Assembly: GCF_049801055.1 (NCBI RefSeq)
Contig: NZ_JBNAGF010000015.1
Span: 57,460 to 121,459 of the forward strand
From: JBNAGF01 sp049801055
GTDB lineage: Bacteria; Pseudomonadota; Alphaproteobacteria; Rhodobacterales; Rhodobacteraceae
Direction: 5' to 3'
DNA length: 64,000 nucleotides
Numbering within the stretch: the first letter of the stretch is position 1; each line of letters starts with the position of its first letter. The position numbers and the translations under genes are program-made. The notes under the pieces are model-generated. The model ran no database searches. It had not been told where the DNA came from and saw nothing but the letters and a program-made list of their open reading frames with translations. This document shows positions 15,423 to 23,401 of the stretch, in pieces.

Positions 15423-15622
15423 TGCTGCAATCTACTCTTAGCTGTCCAACTTGCGGGCACGTCGAAACCGAAACTATGCCAACGGATGCCTGCCAGTGGT
15501 TCTATGAATGCAAGTCATGTCAGACCGTCTTGAAGCCGCTTGAGGGGGACTGCTGCGTTTACTGCTCCTACGCGACGGTTCCATGTCCACCGATCCAGCT
15601 AGGCAAACCCTGCTGCGCGTAG
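15398..15622 (+). CDS. GDCCVxC-motif small metal-thiol protein
   Basis: 74 residues with ten cysteines: an N-terminal CPTCG, a middle CKSCQ, and the signature GDCCVYCSYATVPCPP followed by a CC pair near the end. This is the GDCCVxC family, commonly found beside merT/merF-type genes and presumed to bind Hg or other soft metals in the cytoplasm; its exact role is not established. The gene starts at ATG 15398 inside merF, so expression is coupled. Two CxxC knuckles suggest a zinc-ribbon-like fold. Confidence 0.8.
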   Translation: MATEDAKVVLQSTLSCPTCGHVETETMPTDACQWFYECKSCQTVLKPLEGDCCVYCSYATVPCPPIQLGKPCCA

Positions 15623-15688
15623 CAGTCGTTCAAACATCGCACAGCTGAAGAGTAAACAAACCTTCGAATGACCCCTTCGTGAGGCGAT

Positions 15689-16196
15689 TCAAACAAAACG
15701 GCGTGTGGACGCTCGATACGCTTCAAATTCAGATCCATACTGTTCGGTGAGCCACGGCTCCGACAATGAGAACGAATGGTGCCGATGCAAGAATTATCCA
15801 TCCGCCGACAATTGCGATATCGGCCATGTATTGTGGGTTGCGAGAGTAGCGATACATGCCAGCGGTCCTCAGAGTGCCCTTTGCGCCGCCGGTTTGCGAC
15901 ACTCCGAAATGCGCGACTTCGGACCAGACGATGACATTGCCGATCACAATGAAGGGTAGTCCGAGCCCAAACCGCAGGCAGTTGGGAAACGCCAGATCGC
16001 CCCAGCCCAAGATGCCAAGCACGATCAGAATGCCAAACAACGAAAATGTCGGCACCCAGACCAGAATTGGTGTGATTGACGTGTATCGCTTGGGTGGCCA
16101 GACGCGACGCTCCGGGAACGCGATTGACCAAAGGATCGAACCAAGCGTGGCCGCAGCAATTACCAAACCCACGAAAACTAAGGTAGTTTCCATCAT
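15689..16196 (-). pseudogene. Isoprenylcysteine methyltransferase-family gene, frameshifted near the end
   Basis: From ATG 16196 the frame gives 155 residues with four to five hydrophobic segments and the family core GMYRYSRNPQYMADI (the SRNPxY motif of membrane methyltransferases such as ICMT). It then ends at an abnormal stop at 15729. In another frame just after the break, 15689 to about 15764, the missing family C-terminus can be read: EPWLTEQYGSEFEAYRAST, ending in a stop at 15689. Compared with the family, some 15-20 residues between the last helix and EPWL also seem lost. So the gene carries a small deletion with frameshift and is probably inactive. It is the third gene after the transglutaminase and CDF genes. 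Confidence 0.75.
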
Positions 16197-16198
16197 GT

Positions 16199-17113
16199 TT
16201 AGGCCGCGTCATGCCCGTAGAGCTTCGCGCCAACGTGAGCATTCTTCGGATCTTCCAATTCGAGCGTGGAGTGCCGGATACCGAACTCTTCGGCGAGGCG
16301 CTGCTTCACGGCAGCTTTAATCTTTTCGCCGGACGCGGTATCGGCCGTCACGACATGGCAATCCAATGCCACCTCGTTCTCTTGCATCTGCCACAGATGG
16401 ACATGGTGGACGTCATGGACGCGGTCGACCTCCCTGATTGCAGCAACAACGGCATCATTGTCGACGTCGGGTGGGCTTCCGAGCATCAGGATTCGGATGG
16501 GGCCGCCGATTTCTGTCAGGGCGAGATAAAGGATGTAGAGCGCGATACCGATCGTGATCGCCGGATCGACCCACCACATATTATAGAGCAGGATGAGCGA
16601 GCCGCCGATAATCACCGCAACAGAAGCCAACGCGTCTGACAGATTGTGCAGGAAGAGCGCCCGGATGTTCACGCTGCCCTTTTGCATCGAATACGTCAGC
16701 AGCGCTGTCAGCGTGTCGACGACCAGCGCGACTGAGCCCAGGATCACCACAGTCCAACCGGCCACTTCGGTCGGTTCGATCATGCGCATCCCGCCCTCGT
16801 AAATGAGATAGATACCGACGAGGATGAGGGTGGTGTAGTTGATCAAGGCAGCCACAACTTCAATCCGGCCATAGCCGAAAGTCATACGAGCGTCAGCGGT
16901 ACGTCTTGCGATCTTTCGTGCCGCGAAGGCGATTACCAAAGATGCCATGTCGGAAAAATTGTGCAGCGCATCCGCAATAAGCGCGAGGCTGCCGGACAGG
17001 ATCCCACCGACGATCTGCGCAACCGTCAGAAGTGCGTTCGCCCAGATCGCAATGGAAACACGCCGATCTCCGGACGCAGGGTCAATATGCGCGTGACCGT
17101 GATCATGAGGCAT
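16199..17113 (-). CDS. Cation diffusion facilitator, Zn/Cd-type exporter
   Basis: 304 residues with a His-rich start (DHGHAH), six membrane helices and both metal-site motifs intact: Asp48, His51 and Asp55 in the second helix (DALHNFSD) and LHNLSD in the fifth. The C-terminal cytoplasmic domain contains DVHHVHLWQ. CDF proteins export Zn(II), Cd(II) or Co(II) in exchange for protons. The start overlaps the transglutaminase gene by 11 bases, so the two are co-translated from the MerR-type promoter at 17903-17933. Confidence 0.9.
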   Translation of the reverse strand: MPHDHGHAHIDPASGDRRVSIAIWANALLTVAQIVGGILSGSLALIADALHNFSDMASLVIAFAARKIARRTADARMTFGYGRIEVVAALINYTTLILVGIYLIYEGGMRMIEPTEVAGWTVVILGSVALVVDTLTALLTYSMQKGSVNIRALFLHNLSDALASVAVIIGGSLILLYNMWWVDPAITIGIALYILYLALTEIGGPIRILMLGSPPDVDNDAVVAAIREVDRVHDVHHVHLWQMQENEVALDCHVVTADTASGEKIKAAVKQRLAEEFGIRHSTLELEDPKNAHVGAKLYGHDAA

Positions 17114-17873
17114 GACGTGATTCCCCGTGGTTATGATTAGGCAATGCCAAGCCAGGGATCTGCGGCACGCTACCTAATCTGATCCGGCGCACGCGGGCGT
17201 TCATCCAATGGCGGATGATGTGGCGGTAAAGCAGACCCTTTATGAAGCTGAACGACTGCTGATGTTTTGCGTAAAAGTCGTCGGGCGTCGCGAAGCTCCC
17301 GAAATCCTGAACAATGCCTGTCTCTTGGATGTAGGTGTCGCCACCCGTCCACTCCACAGGTGGAGCCTGCAGGCAATCGGTCCCTGCCCCGTATCCGCAA
17401 AGACTGGGTGTCCCGGAGAAAGAGGATTGCAGTGCCGTCAGGAACGCAGCGTCAAGGATAAACCCTTCGAGGTTCACCCAACCCGACTCTGTCTCCACCT
17501 CAACCCAGGAATGGATGATTTCCTCGGGTGCGATGGGATAGACCAGTTCCGGAACAACACCGCGTTGCAGTGCCTTGTGAATGGTGAAACCATGCAGGCT
17601 GCACCGCACGCCCACCGCACGCAGCAACGCCATGAGAAGCGTCCCCTTGGTGTTGCATTGACCAAAACCGTCGGCCAGCACATCTGTGGCCGAGATGTCG
17701 TCTGAGCGGTTGTACCCAAAAGCAATTTCATTGCGCACGAAATCGTAGACAGCCCCGATCCGATCATGTGTCGACAGGGTGTTCCAACCTTTATCCTTGA
17801 CCAATCGTGTAATCGACGGATGGTCGAAGTTCAGGATTGGGGTTGGTGCAAGTAACGGTTCAGTGATTGTCAT
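17103..17873 (-). CDS. Transglutaminase-like cysteine protease-fold protein
   Basis: 256 residues, no signal peptide. ATG 17873 was chosen because AAGGAG lies about 10 bases upstream; an alternative GTG at 17879 would sit directly on that site. The transglutaminase-like core shows the catalytic Cys in GFGQCNTKGTLLMALLRA (about residue 74) and the His in IIHSWVEVE (about residue 124), followed by WVNLEGFILD. These domains cut or crosslink peptides. Why one should sit first in a metal-export operon is unclear. The tail contains CGYGAGTDCLQAPP, with two cysteines, and ends in a His-containing segment. Confidence 0.85.
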   Translation of the reverse strand: MTITEPLLAPTPILNFDHPSITRLVKDKGWNTLSTHDRIGAVYDFVRNEIAFGYNRSDDISATDVLADGFGQCNTKGTLLMALLRAVGVRCSLHGFTIHKALQRGVVPELVYPIAPEEIIHSWVEVETESGWVNLEGFILDAAFLTALQSSFSGTPSLCGYGAGTDCLQAPPVEWTGGDTYIQETGIVQDFGSFATPDDFYAKHQQSFSFIKGLLYRHIIRHWMNARVRRIRLGSVPQIPGLALPNHNHGESRHAS

Positions 17874-17902
17874 CGGCACTCTCCTTGATTCGATTTAGGA
17901 GA

Positions 17903-17933
17903 GTTGTACTTGCTATAGTTACTGTAGCTTAAA
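17903..17933 (-). promoter_or_regulatory. MerR-type promoter of transglutaminase-CDF operon
   Basis: On the minus strand: -35 TTTAAG (17933-17928), a 19-bp spacer and -10 TACAAC (17908-17903). The spacer holds the dyad CTACAG - TAA - CTATAG. Both spacer length and dyad match MerR-family activation and resemble the operators before cadA and merT. The adjacent CadR/PbrR-like regulator (18640-19068) is the likely activator. Confidence 0.75.
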
Positions 17934-17978
17934 GTATTAAATTGGCTAGCTAAACCAGCGCCAATTTCAAGCAGCGGC

Positions 17979-18524
17979 TTACGGAAATCCCGCACGCATG
18001 TATGCGATTATTTTCCAGACGTCGTCTTCGCTGAGTACTTCTTCAAAAGCTGGCATATCAGTTCCAAAACGCTCACCGCCTTCGAAGATCGCCCAGAGAA
18101 GATACTCGTCTCCCGCCATAGGCATTTGCACGAATCTTTGTAGAAGAGCCGGGGACGGAACCAAAGAGCGTCCGGCCTCACCATCTCCGAGGCCTTTTGC
18201 GCCATGGCAACTTGCACAGGAATTCGAATAGAGCGCCTTACCGTCCGCGATGATCTGTGCCGTGCCCCGCACCGTACTGCGGGCACCGCGATAGGCTGTG
18301 GGAACCCCTTCGTTCATGTACGTCCAATGCCGCTGCATGCGCATTTGTTGTCCGGGCCCCATGTTGCCCCAACCCCAACCTTGCATGTGATCAGACCCCA
18401 TTTGGCCGGAACTCATCCGACCGTGCCCCCACCAGCCGCCATTATTCTGTTGGGCCAATGCGCCAATTGACCCGACACCAATTGCCGCGACTACGGCGAG
18501 ACTAAGAAATGTTCTCTGCTTCAT
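17979..18524 (-). CDS. Periplasmic c-type cytochrome
   Basis: 181 residues with a signal peptide (cleavage near ALA-QQ), a Gly/Trp/Met/His-rich segment (about residues 28-66, including GWWGHGRMSSGQMG) that could bind metal, and a class I cytochrome c domain with CASCHG haem attachment and a Met ligand candidate in DMPAFEEVLSEDDVW. It is transcribed alone on the minus strand. Two FNR-like boxes lie upstream. The Met/His-rich N-terminal extension is not usual for a plain cytochrome and suggests contact with copper or another metal. Confidence 0.85.
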   Translation of the reverse strand: MKQRTFLSLAVVAAIGVGSIGALAQQNNGGWWGHGRMSSGQMGSDHMQGWGWGNMGPGQQMRMQRHWTYMNEGVPTAYRGARSTVRGTAQIIADGKALYSNSCASCHGAKGLGDGEAGRSLVPSPALLQRFVQMPMAGDEYLLWAIFEGGERFGTDMPAFEEVLSEDDVWKIIAYMRAGFP

Positions 18525-18576
18525 GGCGGGTCGCTCCTATGGTTGGTAATTCCTCTCGACAAAACTGACACCGAAA

Positions 18577-18603
18577 CTGATCTACGTCATTGAGACAGAT
18601 CAA
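18577..18603. promoter_or_regulatory. Two FNR-like boxes upstream of the cytochrome c gene
   Basis: CTGAT-CTAC-GTCAT (18577-18590) and TTGAG-ACAG-ATCAA (18590-18603) each fit the FNR/FixK pattern TTGAT-N4-ATCAA with one or more mismatches, 53-80 bases before the cytochrome c start. This suggests oxygen- or redox-dependent expression. It is a pattern match by eye only. Confidence 0.4.
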
Positions 18604-18639
18604 CTGCGGGCAAAGAGCGAATGCACAGCGTTGCAGAGT

Positions 18640-19068
18640 TTAGGCGCCAATCTCATCGTGATCAGTCAGACACTCCGAGTGATCGCGCAAAACCTCGAGA
18701 ACCTTACAGTCGGCCGTATTGCCCCCGCTGCATTCGTGGATCATGCGCTTCAGCTCGGTGCGCAGCGCCTTCAAGCGGTCCATCCGCAACTCGACCTGCT
18801 TGAGTTGCCGGCGCGCGATGGAATCGGCCTCATGGCATGAGCGATCCGGATTGTCGCTGAGATCGAGAAGTTCGCGGATCGCTTCGAGGGGAAACCCTAA
18901 CTGTCGCGCATGCCGAATAAAGGACAGGCGGTCGACTTCAGCATCGCCGTAGCGCCTCTGTCCCCCCTCTGTCCGACCGGGCTCAGGCATCAACCCGATT
19001 TGTTCATAGTACCGGATGGTCTGAACCTTCGTTCCGGTCTTCTTTCCCAGGTTTCCGATTGTCAGCAT
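18640..19068 (-). CDS. MerR-family regulator, CadR/PbrR/ZntR-like
   Basis: 142 residues: HTH and wing (MLTIGNLGKKTGTKVQTIRYY...GQRRY), a dimerisation helix and a metal-binding C-terminus with Cys78 (RSCHEAD), Cys113 and Cys121 (ECSGGNTADC), plus a further Cys133. Cys78 with a C-terminal Cys pair fits divalent-metal sensors for Cd, Pb or Zn. It lies between the transglutaminase/CDF and SCO/dsb operons and is followed upstream by its own dyad, so it is the best candidate activator for the CTNTAG-type promoters at 17903, 19173, 31530 and 32780. Confidence 0.85.
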   Translation of the reverse strand: MLTIGNLGKKTGTKVQTIRYYEQIGLMPEPGRTEGGQRRYGDAEVDRLSFIRHARQLGFPLEAIRELLDLSDNPDRSCHEADSIARRQLKQVELRMDRLKALRTELKRMIHECSGGNTADCKVLEVLRDHSECLTDHDEIGA

Positions 19069-19092
19069 GCAACCTCCATATCTATAGTTTTG

Positions 19093-19106
19093 GTAGCTAT
19101 AGCTAC
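19093..19106. promoter_or_regulatory. Dyad upstream of the CadR/PbrR-like gene
   Basis: GTAGCTATAGCTAC is a perfect 14-bp palindrome 25 bases before the regulator's start. On the minus strand, CGCCAG, then a 19-bp spacer, then TATAGA can be read as a MerR-type promoter, which would mean autoregulation. Confidence 0.55.
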
Positions 19107-19172
19107 TGGCGTCTGCAAGCCAATGCCTCCTTCACGTGTCCGTGACACGCGGTCTTCACATGAAGAAACGGA

Positions 19173-19203
19173 TTGAACCTCTAGCAACTAGAACATTTAG
19201 AAC
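19173..19203 (+). promoter_or_regulatory. MerR-type promoter of the SCO-dsb-PCuAC-ZIP operon
   Basis: -35 TTGAAC (19173-19178), a 19-bp spacer and -10 TAGAAC (19198-19203). The spacer starts CTCTAG - CAA - CTAGA. The -35 plus first half-site (TTGAACCTCTAG) is identical to that of the cadA promoter 12 kb away, which argues for one shared regulator. Confidence 0.75.
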
Positions 19204-19240
19204 GGTGTAAAGATGGGCGAAAACGGGTGCAGTACGACCA

Positions 19241-19837
19241 ATGAAACTATCTGCGTTACAAAAAGGGCTTTGGGGACTCACCGCGATCGCGACATTGGGG
19301 CTCGTCTGGCTGCAAGTTTCTACCAGAAGTGAACAGCGCGTTGATGATCCCGCGTTCCAAGCGGACTTCGAACTGACCGATCACCAAGGCATGGTGCGCA
19401 TCGAAGAAGACTTCGCGGGGCGCTGGATGCTCGTGTTCTTCGGCTTTGCGAATTGCCCCGATGTGTGCCCCACGACCCTGGCCGAGGTTGCCGCCGTCAT
19501 GGATGCGCTCGGCTCTGACGCCACCCAAGTCCAGCCGCTCTTTATCTCAATTGACCCCGAACGCGACACGCCTGAACAACTCGCGGAATTCGTTCCCGCT
19601 TTCGACGCAGGTATCATAGGACTCACCGGTACGGCCGATCAGATTAAGCGAACATCGGAAACCTTCCGCGTGTACTTCGAGAAGATTGAGGAAGCGGCTT
19701 CGCGCGACGGATACACGATGGGGCATTCCTCCCAGCTGTTCCTCTTTGATCCGCAAGGCGGATATGTCGGTGCCTGGACATACGGCACGTCGGCAGAGGA
19801 AATCCTGTCCGATCTGAAGGCGCGGATGTCGCTGTGA
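19241..19837 (+). CDS. SCO1/SenC-family copper chaperone / thiol protein
   Basis: 198 residues with an N-terminal membrane anchor (about residues 8-24) and a thioredoxin-fold domain with the SCO copper motif CPDVCPTTL (about residues 74-82) and a conserved His in MGHSSQLFLFDP. SCO proteins deliver copper to cytochrome oxidase Cu(A) or reduce its cysteines. It is the first gene of a long plus-strand operon that runs, mostly with overlaps, to lspA. A second SCO gene follows four genes later (21402), so the operon holds a non-identical pair. Confidence 0.9.
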   Translation: MKLSALQKGLWGLTAIATLGLVWLQVSTRSEQRVDDPAFQADFELTDHQGMVRIEEDFAGRWMLVFFGFANCPDVCPTTLAEVAAVMDALGSDATQVQPLFISIDPERDTPEQLAEFVPAFDAGIIGLTGTADQIKRTSETFRVYFEKIEEAASRDGYTMGHSSQLFLFDPQGGYVGAWTYGTSAEEILSDLKARMSL

Positions 19838-20259
19838 GCCGGGTGATGTCAAAAGAGGCGGCTTTGACCGCCGCGTGGATCGTCGCTTTGGGGAGTTCGC
19901 TGGCCGTGCTCTATATCGGTGAGGTTCTGGGGCAGGCACCTTGCAATCTGTGCTGGTTTCAGCGTGCGTTTATGTTCCCTCTGGCCGTCGTGTTGGGCCT
20001 CGGTCTCTGGTTGGAGGATCACCGGGTCGGTCGCTACGGTGTTGCGCTCGCCCTTGGTGGCGCTGCCATCGCACTCTGGCATCTGGGCCTCTATACCGGG
20101 CTCCTCCCGGAGCGCATCCAACCCTGCACTGCGACCGGCCCGTCCTGCACCGATGACAATCAGGTCTTCCTCGACGTCCCCATCCCGCTTTTGTCGTTTA
20201 TCGCCTTTGGGCTGATCGCGATCCTGTCCATTTTCTCCCTGAAGGAGCAGCGCACGTGA
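19834..20259 (+). CDS. dsbB: DsbB-type disulfide oxidoreductase
   Basis: 141 residues from GTG 19834, overlapping the SCO stop by 4 bases. Four membrane helices; the first periplasmic loop holds the redox pair in APCNLCWFQR and the second loop a pair in IQPCTATGPSCTDD, as in DsbB, which reoxidises DsbA and passes electrons to quinone. The second loop is short, with the spacing CTATGPSC. It is followed with a 4-base overlap by a DsbA-like gene, so the two form an oxidising pair. Confidence 0.88.
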   Translation: MSRVMSKEAALTAAWIVALGSSLAVLYIGEVLGQAPCNLCWFQRAFMFPLAVVLGLGLWLEDHRVGRYGVALALGGAAIALWHLGLYTGLLPERIQPCTATGPSCTDDNQVFLDVPIPLLSFIAFGLIAILSIFSLKEQRT

Positions 20260-20915
20260 AAAACAAATCAGTCGTTTTATCGGTCCTTATCGTTGGCCTT
20301 GCGATCTTTGCCGCCGCCGTTTGGTATCAATCACGGCCTGCCCCAGTTGCTGAGGTCGAGCCAGTCCAGCCCGAAATTGCAGAGGCACTGATCCGGTCCT
20401 ACTCTCCGATCCTCGGTCCTGAAGACGCTCCGGTCACCATCGTCGAGTTCTTTGATCCGGCTTGCGAAGCGTGCCGCGCCTTCCATCCGATCGTGAAGGA
20501 CATACTGGCCGAACATGACGGCGCAGTGCGTGTTGTGCTGAGATATACGCCCTTTCACGGGGAAGGCTCAGAGCAGGCCATACGTGTCCTTGAGGCGGCC
20601 CGTATGCAGGGCATTTTCGAGCCGGTCCTCGAAGCGCTCCTCGAGTATCAGCCGCGTTGGGCGTCCCATGGTGCGCCCGCCCCTGGCTTGATACTTGGGA
20701 TTGCGCAGCAGGCTGGCCTGGACGCGGACGCCGCAAAAACGCAAATGATGGCGCCGCAGACTGTTGGTGTTCTCAATCAAGATCGCGCGGACGTGGAAGC
20801 AGTTGGCGTGCGGCAGACCCCCACTTTCTTCGTCAACGGCAAACCTCTCAATCCTTTTGGCGCTGACGAGCTGCGCGCCCTTGTTGCAGCGGAAGTCGCC
20901 GGGAGTGGATCATGA
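20256..20915 (+). CDS. DsbA-like periplasmic thioredoxin-fold protein
   Basis: 219 residues from GTG 20256. It has an N-terminal membrane anchor or uncleaved signal (about residues 5-23), then a thioredoxin-fold domain with the active site FDPACEACRAFHP (CxxC, about residue 71) and cis-Pro segment RQTPTFFVNG (about residue 190). It likely works with the DsbB encoded just upstream to oxidise thiols of secreted proteins, including the SCO and M23 proteins of this operon. CEAC instead of CPHC suggests a different redox potential from classical DsbA. Confidence 0.88.
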   Translation: MKNKSVVLSVLIVGLAIFAAAVWYQSRPAPVAEVEPVQPEIAEALIRSYSPILGPEDAPVTIVEFFDPACEACRAFHPIVKDILAEHDGAVRVVLRYTPFHGEGSEQAIRVLEAARMQGIFEPVLEALLEYQPRWASHGAPAPGLILGIAQQAGLDADAAKTQMMAPQTVGVLNQDRADVEAVGVRQTPTFFVNGKPLNPFGADELRALVAAEVAGSGS

Positions 20916-20940
20916 GCAAAAGACTATCAGGAACAAACCT

Positions 20941-21402
20941 ATGAGAAAATCGATCTTCACTGCCCTTGCATTCAGTATTCTGGTCGGTTTGCCCACTGCC
21001 TCTGTTGCTGGGTCGGAAGGTATTGTGGTCGAAGACGCCTGGTCTCGCGCCTCTATCGGCATCAATCGTCCGGGTGCGGCCTACATGACACTGCGCAATA
21101 CAGGCACCGATCCGGTAACATTGGTGGGGCTTGAAACACCCCTTGCCATGATGCCGGACATCCATGAGACGACGACCGACGCAAATGGTGTGAGTTCCAT
21201 GGGCCCCGTCGGTGAAATCATCATCCCAGCGGGCGAAAGCGTTGCGCTGGAACCAGGTGGCATGCATGCCATGCTGATGCGGTTGCAAACCAAGATGGTG
21301 GAAGGCGAGACCTTTCCGCTAACACTGAACTTTGCCGATGGCGGGACGCTGACCGTTGACGTGCCCATTCTTGGCATTGCAGCACGTGGGCCGGAGGGCT
21401 GA
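20941..21402 (+). CDS. PCu(A)C-type periplasmic copper chaperone
   Basis: 153 residues from ATG 20941 (AGGAAC upstream), with a signal peptide (cleavage near SVA-GS). The PCuAC signature is visible: AYMTLRNTG, MMPDIHETTTD (first Met/His) and EPGGMHAMLMRLQ, giving the H(M)x10MxnHxM Cu(I) site. PCuAC works with SCO proteins to metallate the Cu(A) centre of cytochrome oxidase. Its place between two SCO genes fits that role. Its stop shares a base with the next start. Confidence 0.9.
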   Translation: MRKSIFTALAFSILVGLPTASVAGSEGIVVEDAWSRASIGINRPGAAYMTLRNTGTDPVTLVGLETPLAMMPDIHETTTDANGVSSMGPVGEIIIPAGESVALEPGGMHAMLMRLQTKMVEGETFPLTLNFADGGTLTVDVPILGIAARGPEG

Positions 21403-22028
21403 TGAGCCGACGCGCCCTCTTCACCTATGGTGCCGCAGTCACCGTCGCGCTTGCACTTACGCTGTTCATCGGCTGGTGGCGTGTGGACGGTCCCGGCGCG
21501 GCTGAACCGGTGGCTCAGCGGCCTTTGCCGCTTACCCAGATGGAATTCCAGATGACTGATCAAGGCGGTGCAACTGTCGGACCTGCGTCGCTTCTGGGCA
21601 ATCCATCCGTGGTGTTTTTTGGCTTCACATACTGTCCCGATGTGTGCCCCACCACATTGTCGGATACCTCTGGCTGGCTCGACGACCTTGGAGATGATGT
21701 TGCGGACATGAACGTCGTGTTCATCACGGTCGATCCGGAGCGCGATACCGTGCCCGCCATGGCTGAATATGTCAGCTATTTTCATCCTGCGATCCAAGGG
21801 TGGAGCGGAACGCTGGATGAGACGGAACGCGCTGCGGCAGACTTCCGCGCGAGCTATGAGAAGGTCGCTACAGAGGGCGACGACTACACCATGAACCACA
21901 CGGCGAGCGTTTTTCTCTTCGATGCTGAGGGACAGTTTGCCGGCACCATCGACTACCATGAAGCACGAGAATTCGCAGTGCCAAAAATCCGCCGTGTTCT
22001 CGCAAGAGCAGAAGAAGAAACGTCATGA
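21402..22028 (+). CDS. Second SCO1/SenC-family protein
   Basis: 208 residues, start ATG 21402 overlapping the previous stop (TGATG). A membrane anchor lies at about residues 7-24; the SCO motif YCPDVCPTTLS is at about residues 76-86 and the His ligand in MNHTASVFLFD at about residue 165. It differs clearly from the first SCO protein, so the two are not a recent duplication. In paired SCO systems one member may deliver copper and the other keep the cysteines reduced. It overlaps the M23 gene by 4 bases. Confidence 0.9.
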   Translation: MSRRALFTYGAAVTVALALTLFIGWWRVDGPGAAEPVAQRPLPLTQMEFQMTDQGGATVGPASLLGNPSVVFFGFTYCPDVCPTTLSDTSGWLDDLGDDVADMNVVFITVDPERDTVPAMAEYVSYFHPAIQGWSGTLDETERAAADFRASYEKVATEGDDYTMNHTASVFLFDAEGQFAGTIDYHEAREFAVPKIRRVLARAEEETS

Positions 22029-23398
22029 AATTGAGATATCTTGCCATCGGCGTCGCAGCAGCAGGCGTTGCTGTCGCGTTGGTAATCGGGCTCCCGACTA
22101 ACTGGAAAAGGGCCCCTGTCCCGGACACGCTTGTTGCGGTGTCTGATTGGCAGCCCGCGCCACTGCAGAACCCTGTAATCCTAACTCAACCGCTGATGCC
22201 CTTAGAGCAAGCAGTTGTTAGATCGGACACAGTCGCTTGGGCACCAGAACCGCCATCGCGCCCAGTCCTTGATGTGGCTTTGCCAGAAACCAAACCTCCA
22301 ATGGAGATGTGGTCGGGCAGTTTGTCCTCAGGTGAAACCCTGGACGCCTTGCTGTCAAAAGCAGGCCTCTCTGCACCAGATCGCGCCGAAGTGGCGCTGG
22401 CGCTGGCCGCGGAATATGACCTGCGTAAGCTCAAACCGGGATATGGGATTGAGGTTGAAACGTCGCTTTTGGGGTTGCTCAGACGGGTGGTTTTGTACGT
22501 CGACGCAGGCGTGCAAATCGAAGCCGTGTTTGCCGATGAGATTGCCACACGGAAGATCATGCCTGAGCCCGACCTGGTTCTGCGTGCGGCGGACACGACG
22601 GTGGGAACCTCGATCTTTGCAACCCTTGCATCGGCAGATATTCCAGCGCGATTTGCTGTCGACTTGGCGGAGATGTTGGGTGGCACTGTCGATTTCCGAC
22701 GTGATCTGAAAGGCGGAGAGCGGTTGCAACTGATGTGGCGCGAGGCCATGCTCGGCGACCAGGTTATCAGACCGCCTCGCCTGTCTTTCGCTGCGATAAC
22801 CATCGACGAAGCTCTCTATGAAATCGTGTGGCCTGACGACAATTCAGGAAACGCGACAATCTTTGTCGATGGGGAATTGCTACGGGTGTTTGCGCAGCCG
22901 GTGAAGGGCGCGCGGCTGAGTTCGGTCTACGGCAATCGCAGGCATCCTGTGTTTGGAGACGTGCGCATGCACACAGGGGTAGATTTCGCGGCTCCGCATG
23001 GGACGCCGGTTTATGCAACTGGACCCGGCCGCATCTCATTCATTGGGCGGCGCGGCGGCTATGGGCGCGTGGTCGAGATTGCGCATGGTTCAGACACCAT
23101 GACCCGCTATGCGCATCTGAGTTCTGCGCCTGAAGGTCTCTCCATCGGGGACCGGGTTGCCGCAGGCGACATGATCGGCCGCGTTGGCGCCACAGGCACA
23201 GCGACCGGTCCAAACCTGCATTATGAAGTGCGCGTGGACGGTCGTCCGATCGACCCGATGTCGGAAGACCGGCTTGCCGAAGTGGCAAGGGCTGAAGCAA
23301 CCAATCCAGAAGTTCTGGCACGCCTTGAAGACAGCCGAGCGCAGTTTTCAGGATTGCTGGACCCGGACGTCGCCACCTCAACGTCAGAAAGGCTCTAG
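22025..23398 (+). CDS. M23-family metallopeptidase (peptidoglycan hydrolase)
   Basis: 457 residues. It has an N-terminal membrane anchor (about residues 5-23), a middle region with an OapA/LysM-like stretch (SGETLDALLSKAGL, about 100-113), and a C-terminal LytM/M23 domain with zinc ligands in HTGVDFAAP (about residue 317) and NLHYEVRVDG (about residue 398). It is predicted to cut peptide crosslinks of peptidoglycan from the periplasmic side. Its presence inside a metal and thiol operon, overlapping the SCO gene, suggests coordinated cell-wall remodelling. Confidence 0.9.
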   Translation: MKLRYLAIGVAAAGVAVALVIGLPTNWKRAPVPDTLVAVSDWQPAPLQNPVILTQPLMPLEQAVVRSDTVAWAPEPPSRPVLDVALPETKPPMEMWSGSLSSGETLDALLSKAGLSAPDRAEVALALAAEYDLRKLKPGYGIEVETSLLGLLRRVVLYVDAGVQIEAVFADEIATRKIMPEPDLVLRAADTTVGTSIFATLASADIPARFAVDLAEMLGGTVDFRRDLKGGERLQLMWREAMLGDQVIRPPRLSFAAITIDEALYEIVWPDDNSGNATIFVDGELLRVFAQPVKGARLSSVYGNRRHPVFGDVRMHTGVDFAAPHGTPVYATGPGRISFIGRRGGYGRVVEIAHGSDTMTRYAHLSSAPEGLSIGDRVAAGDMIGRVGATGTATGPNLHYEVRVDGRPIDPMSEDRLAEVARAEATNPEVLARLEDSRAQFSGLLDPDVATSTSERL

Positions 23399-23401
23399 AT
23401 C

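Noticed and set aside
15568..16242. Overlapping 224-codon frame across the methyltransferase
   Set aside because: Neither the motif core nor the C-terminus of the family lies in this frame; it is a shadow.
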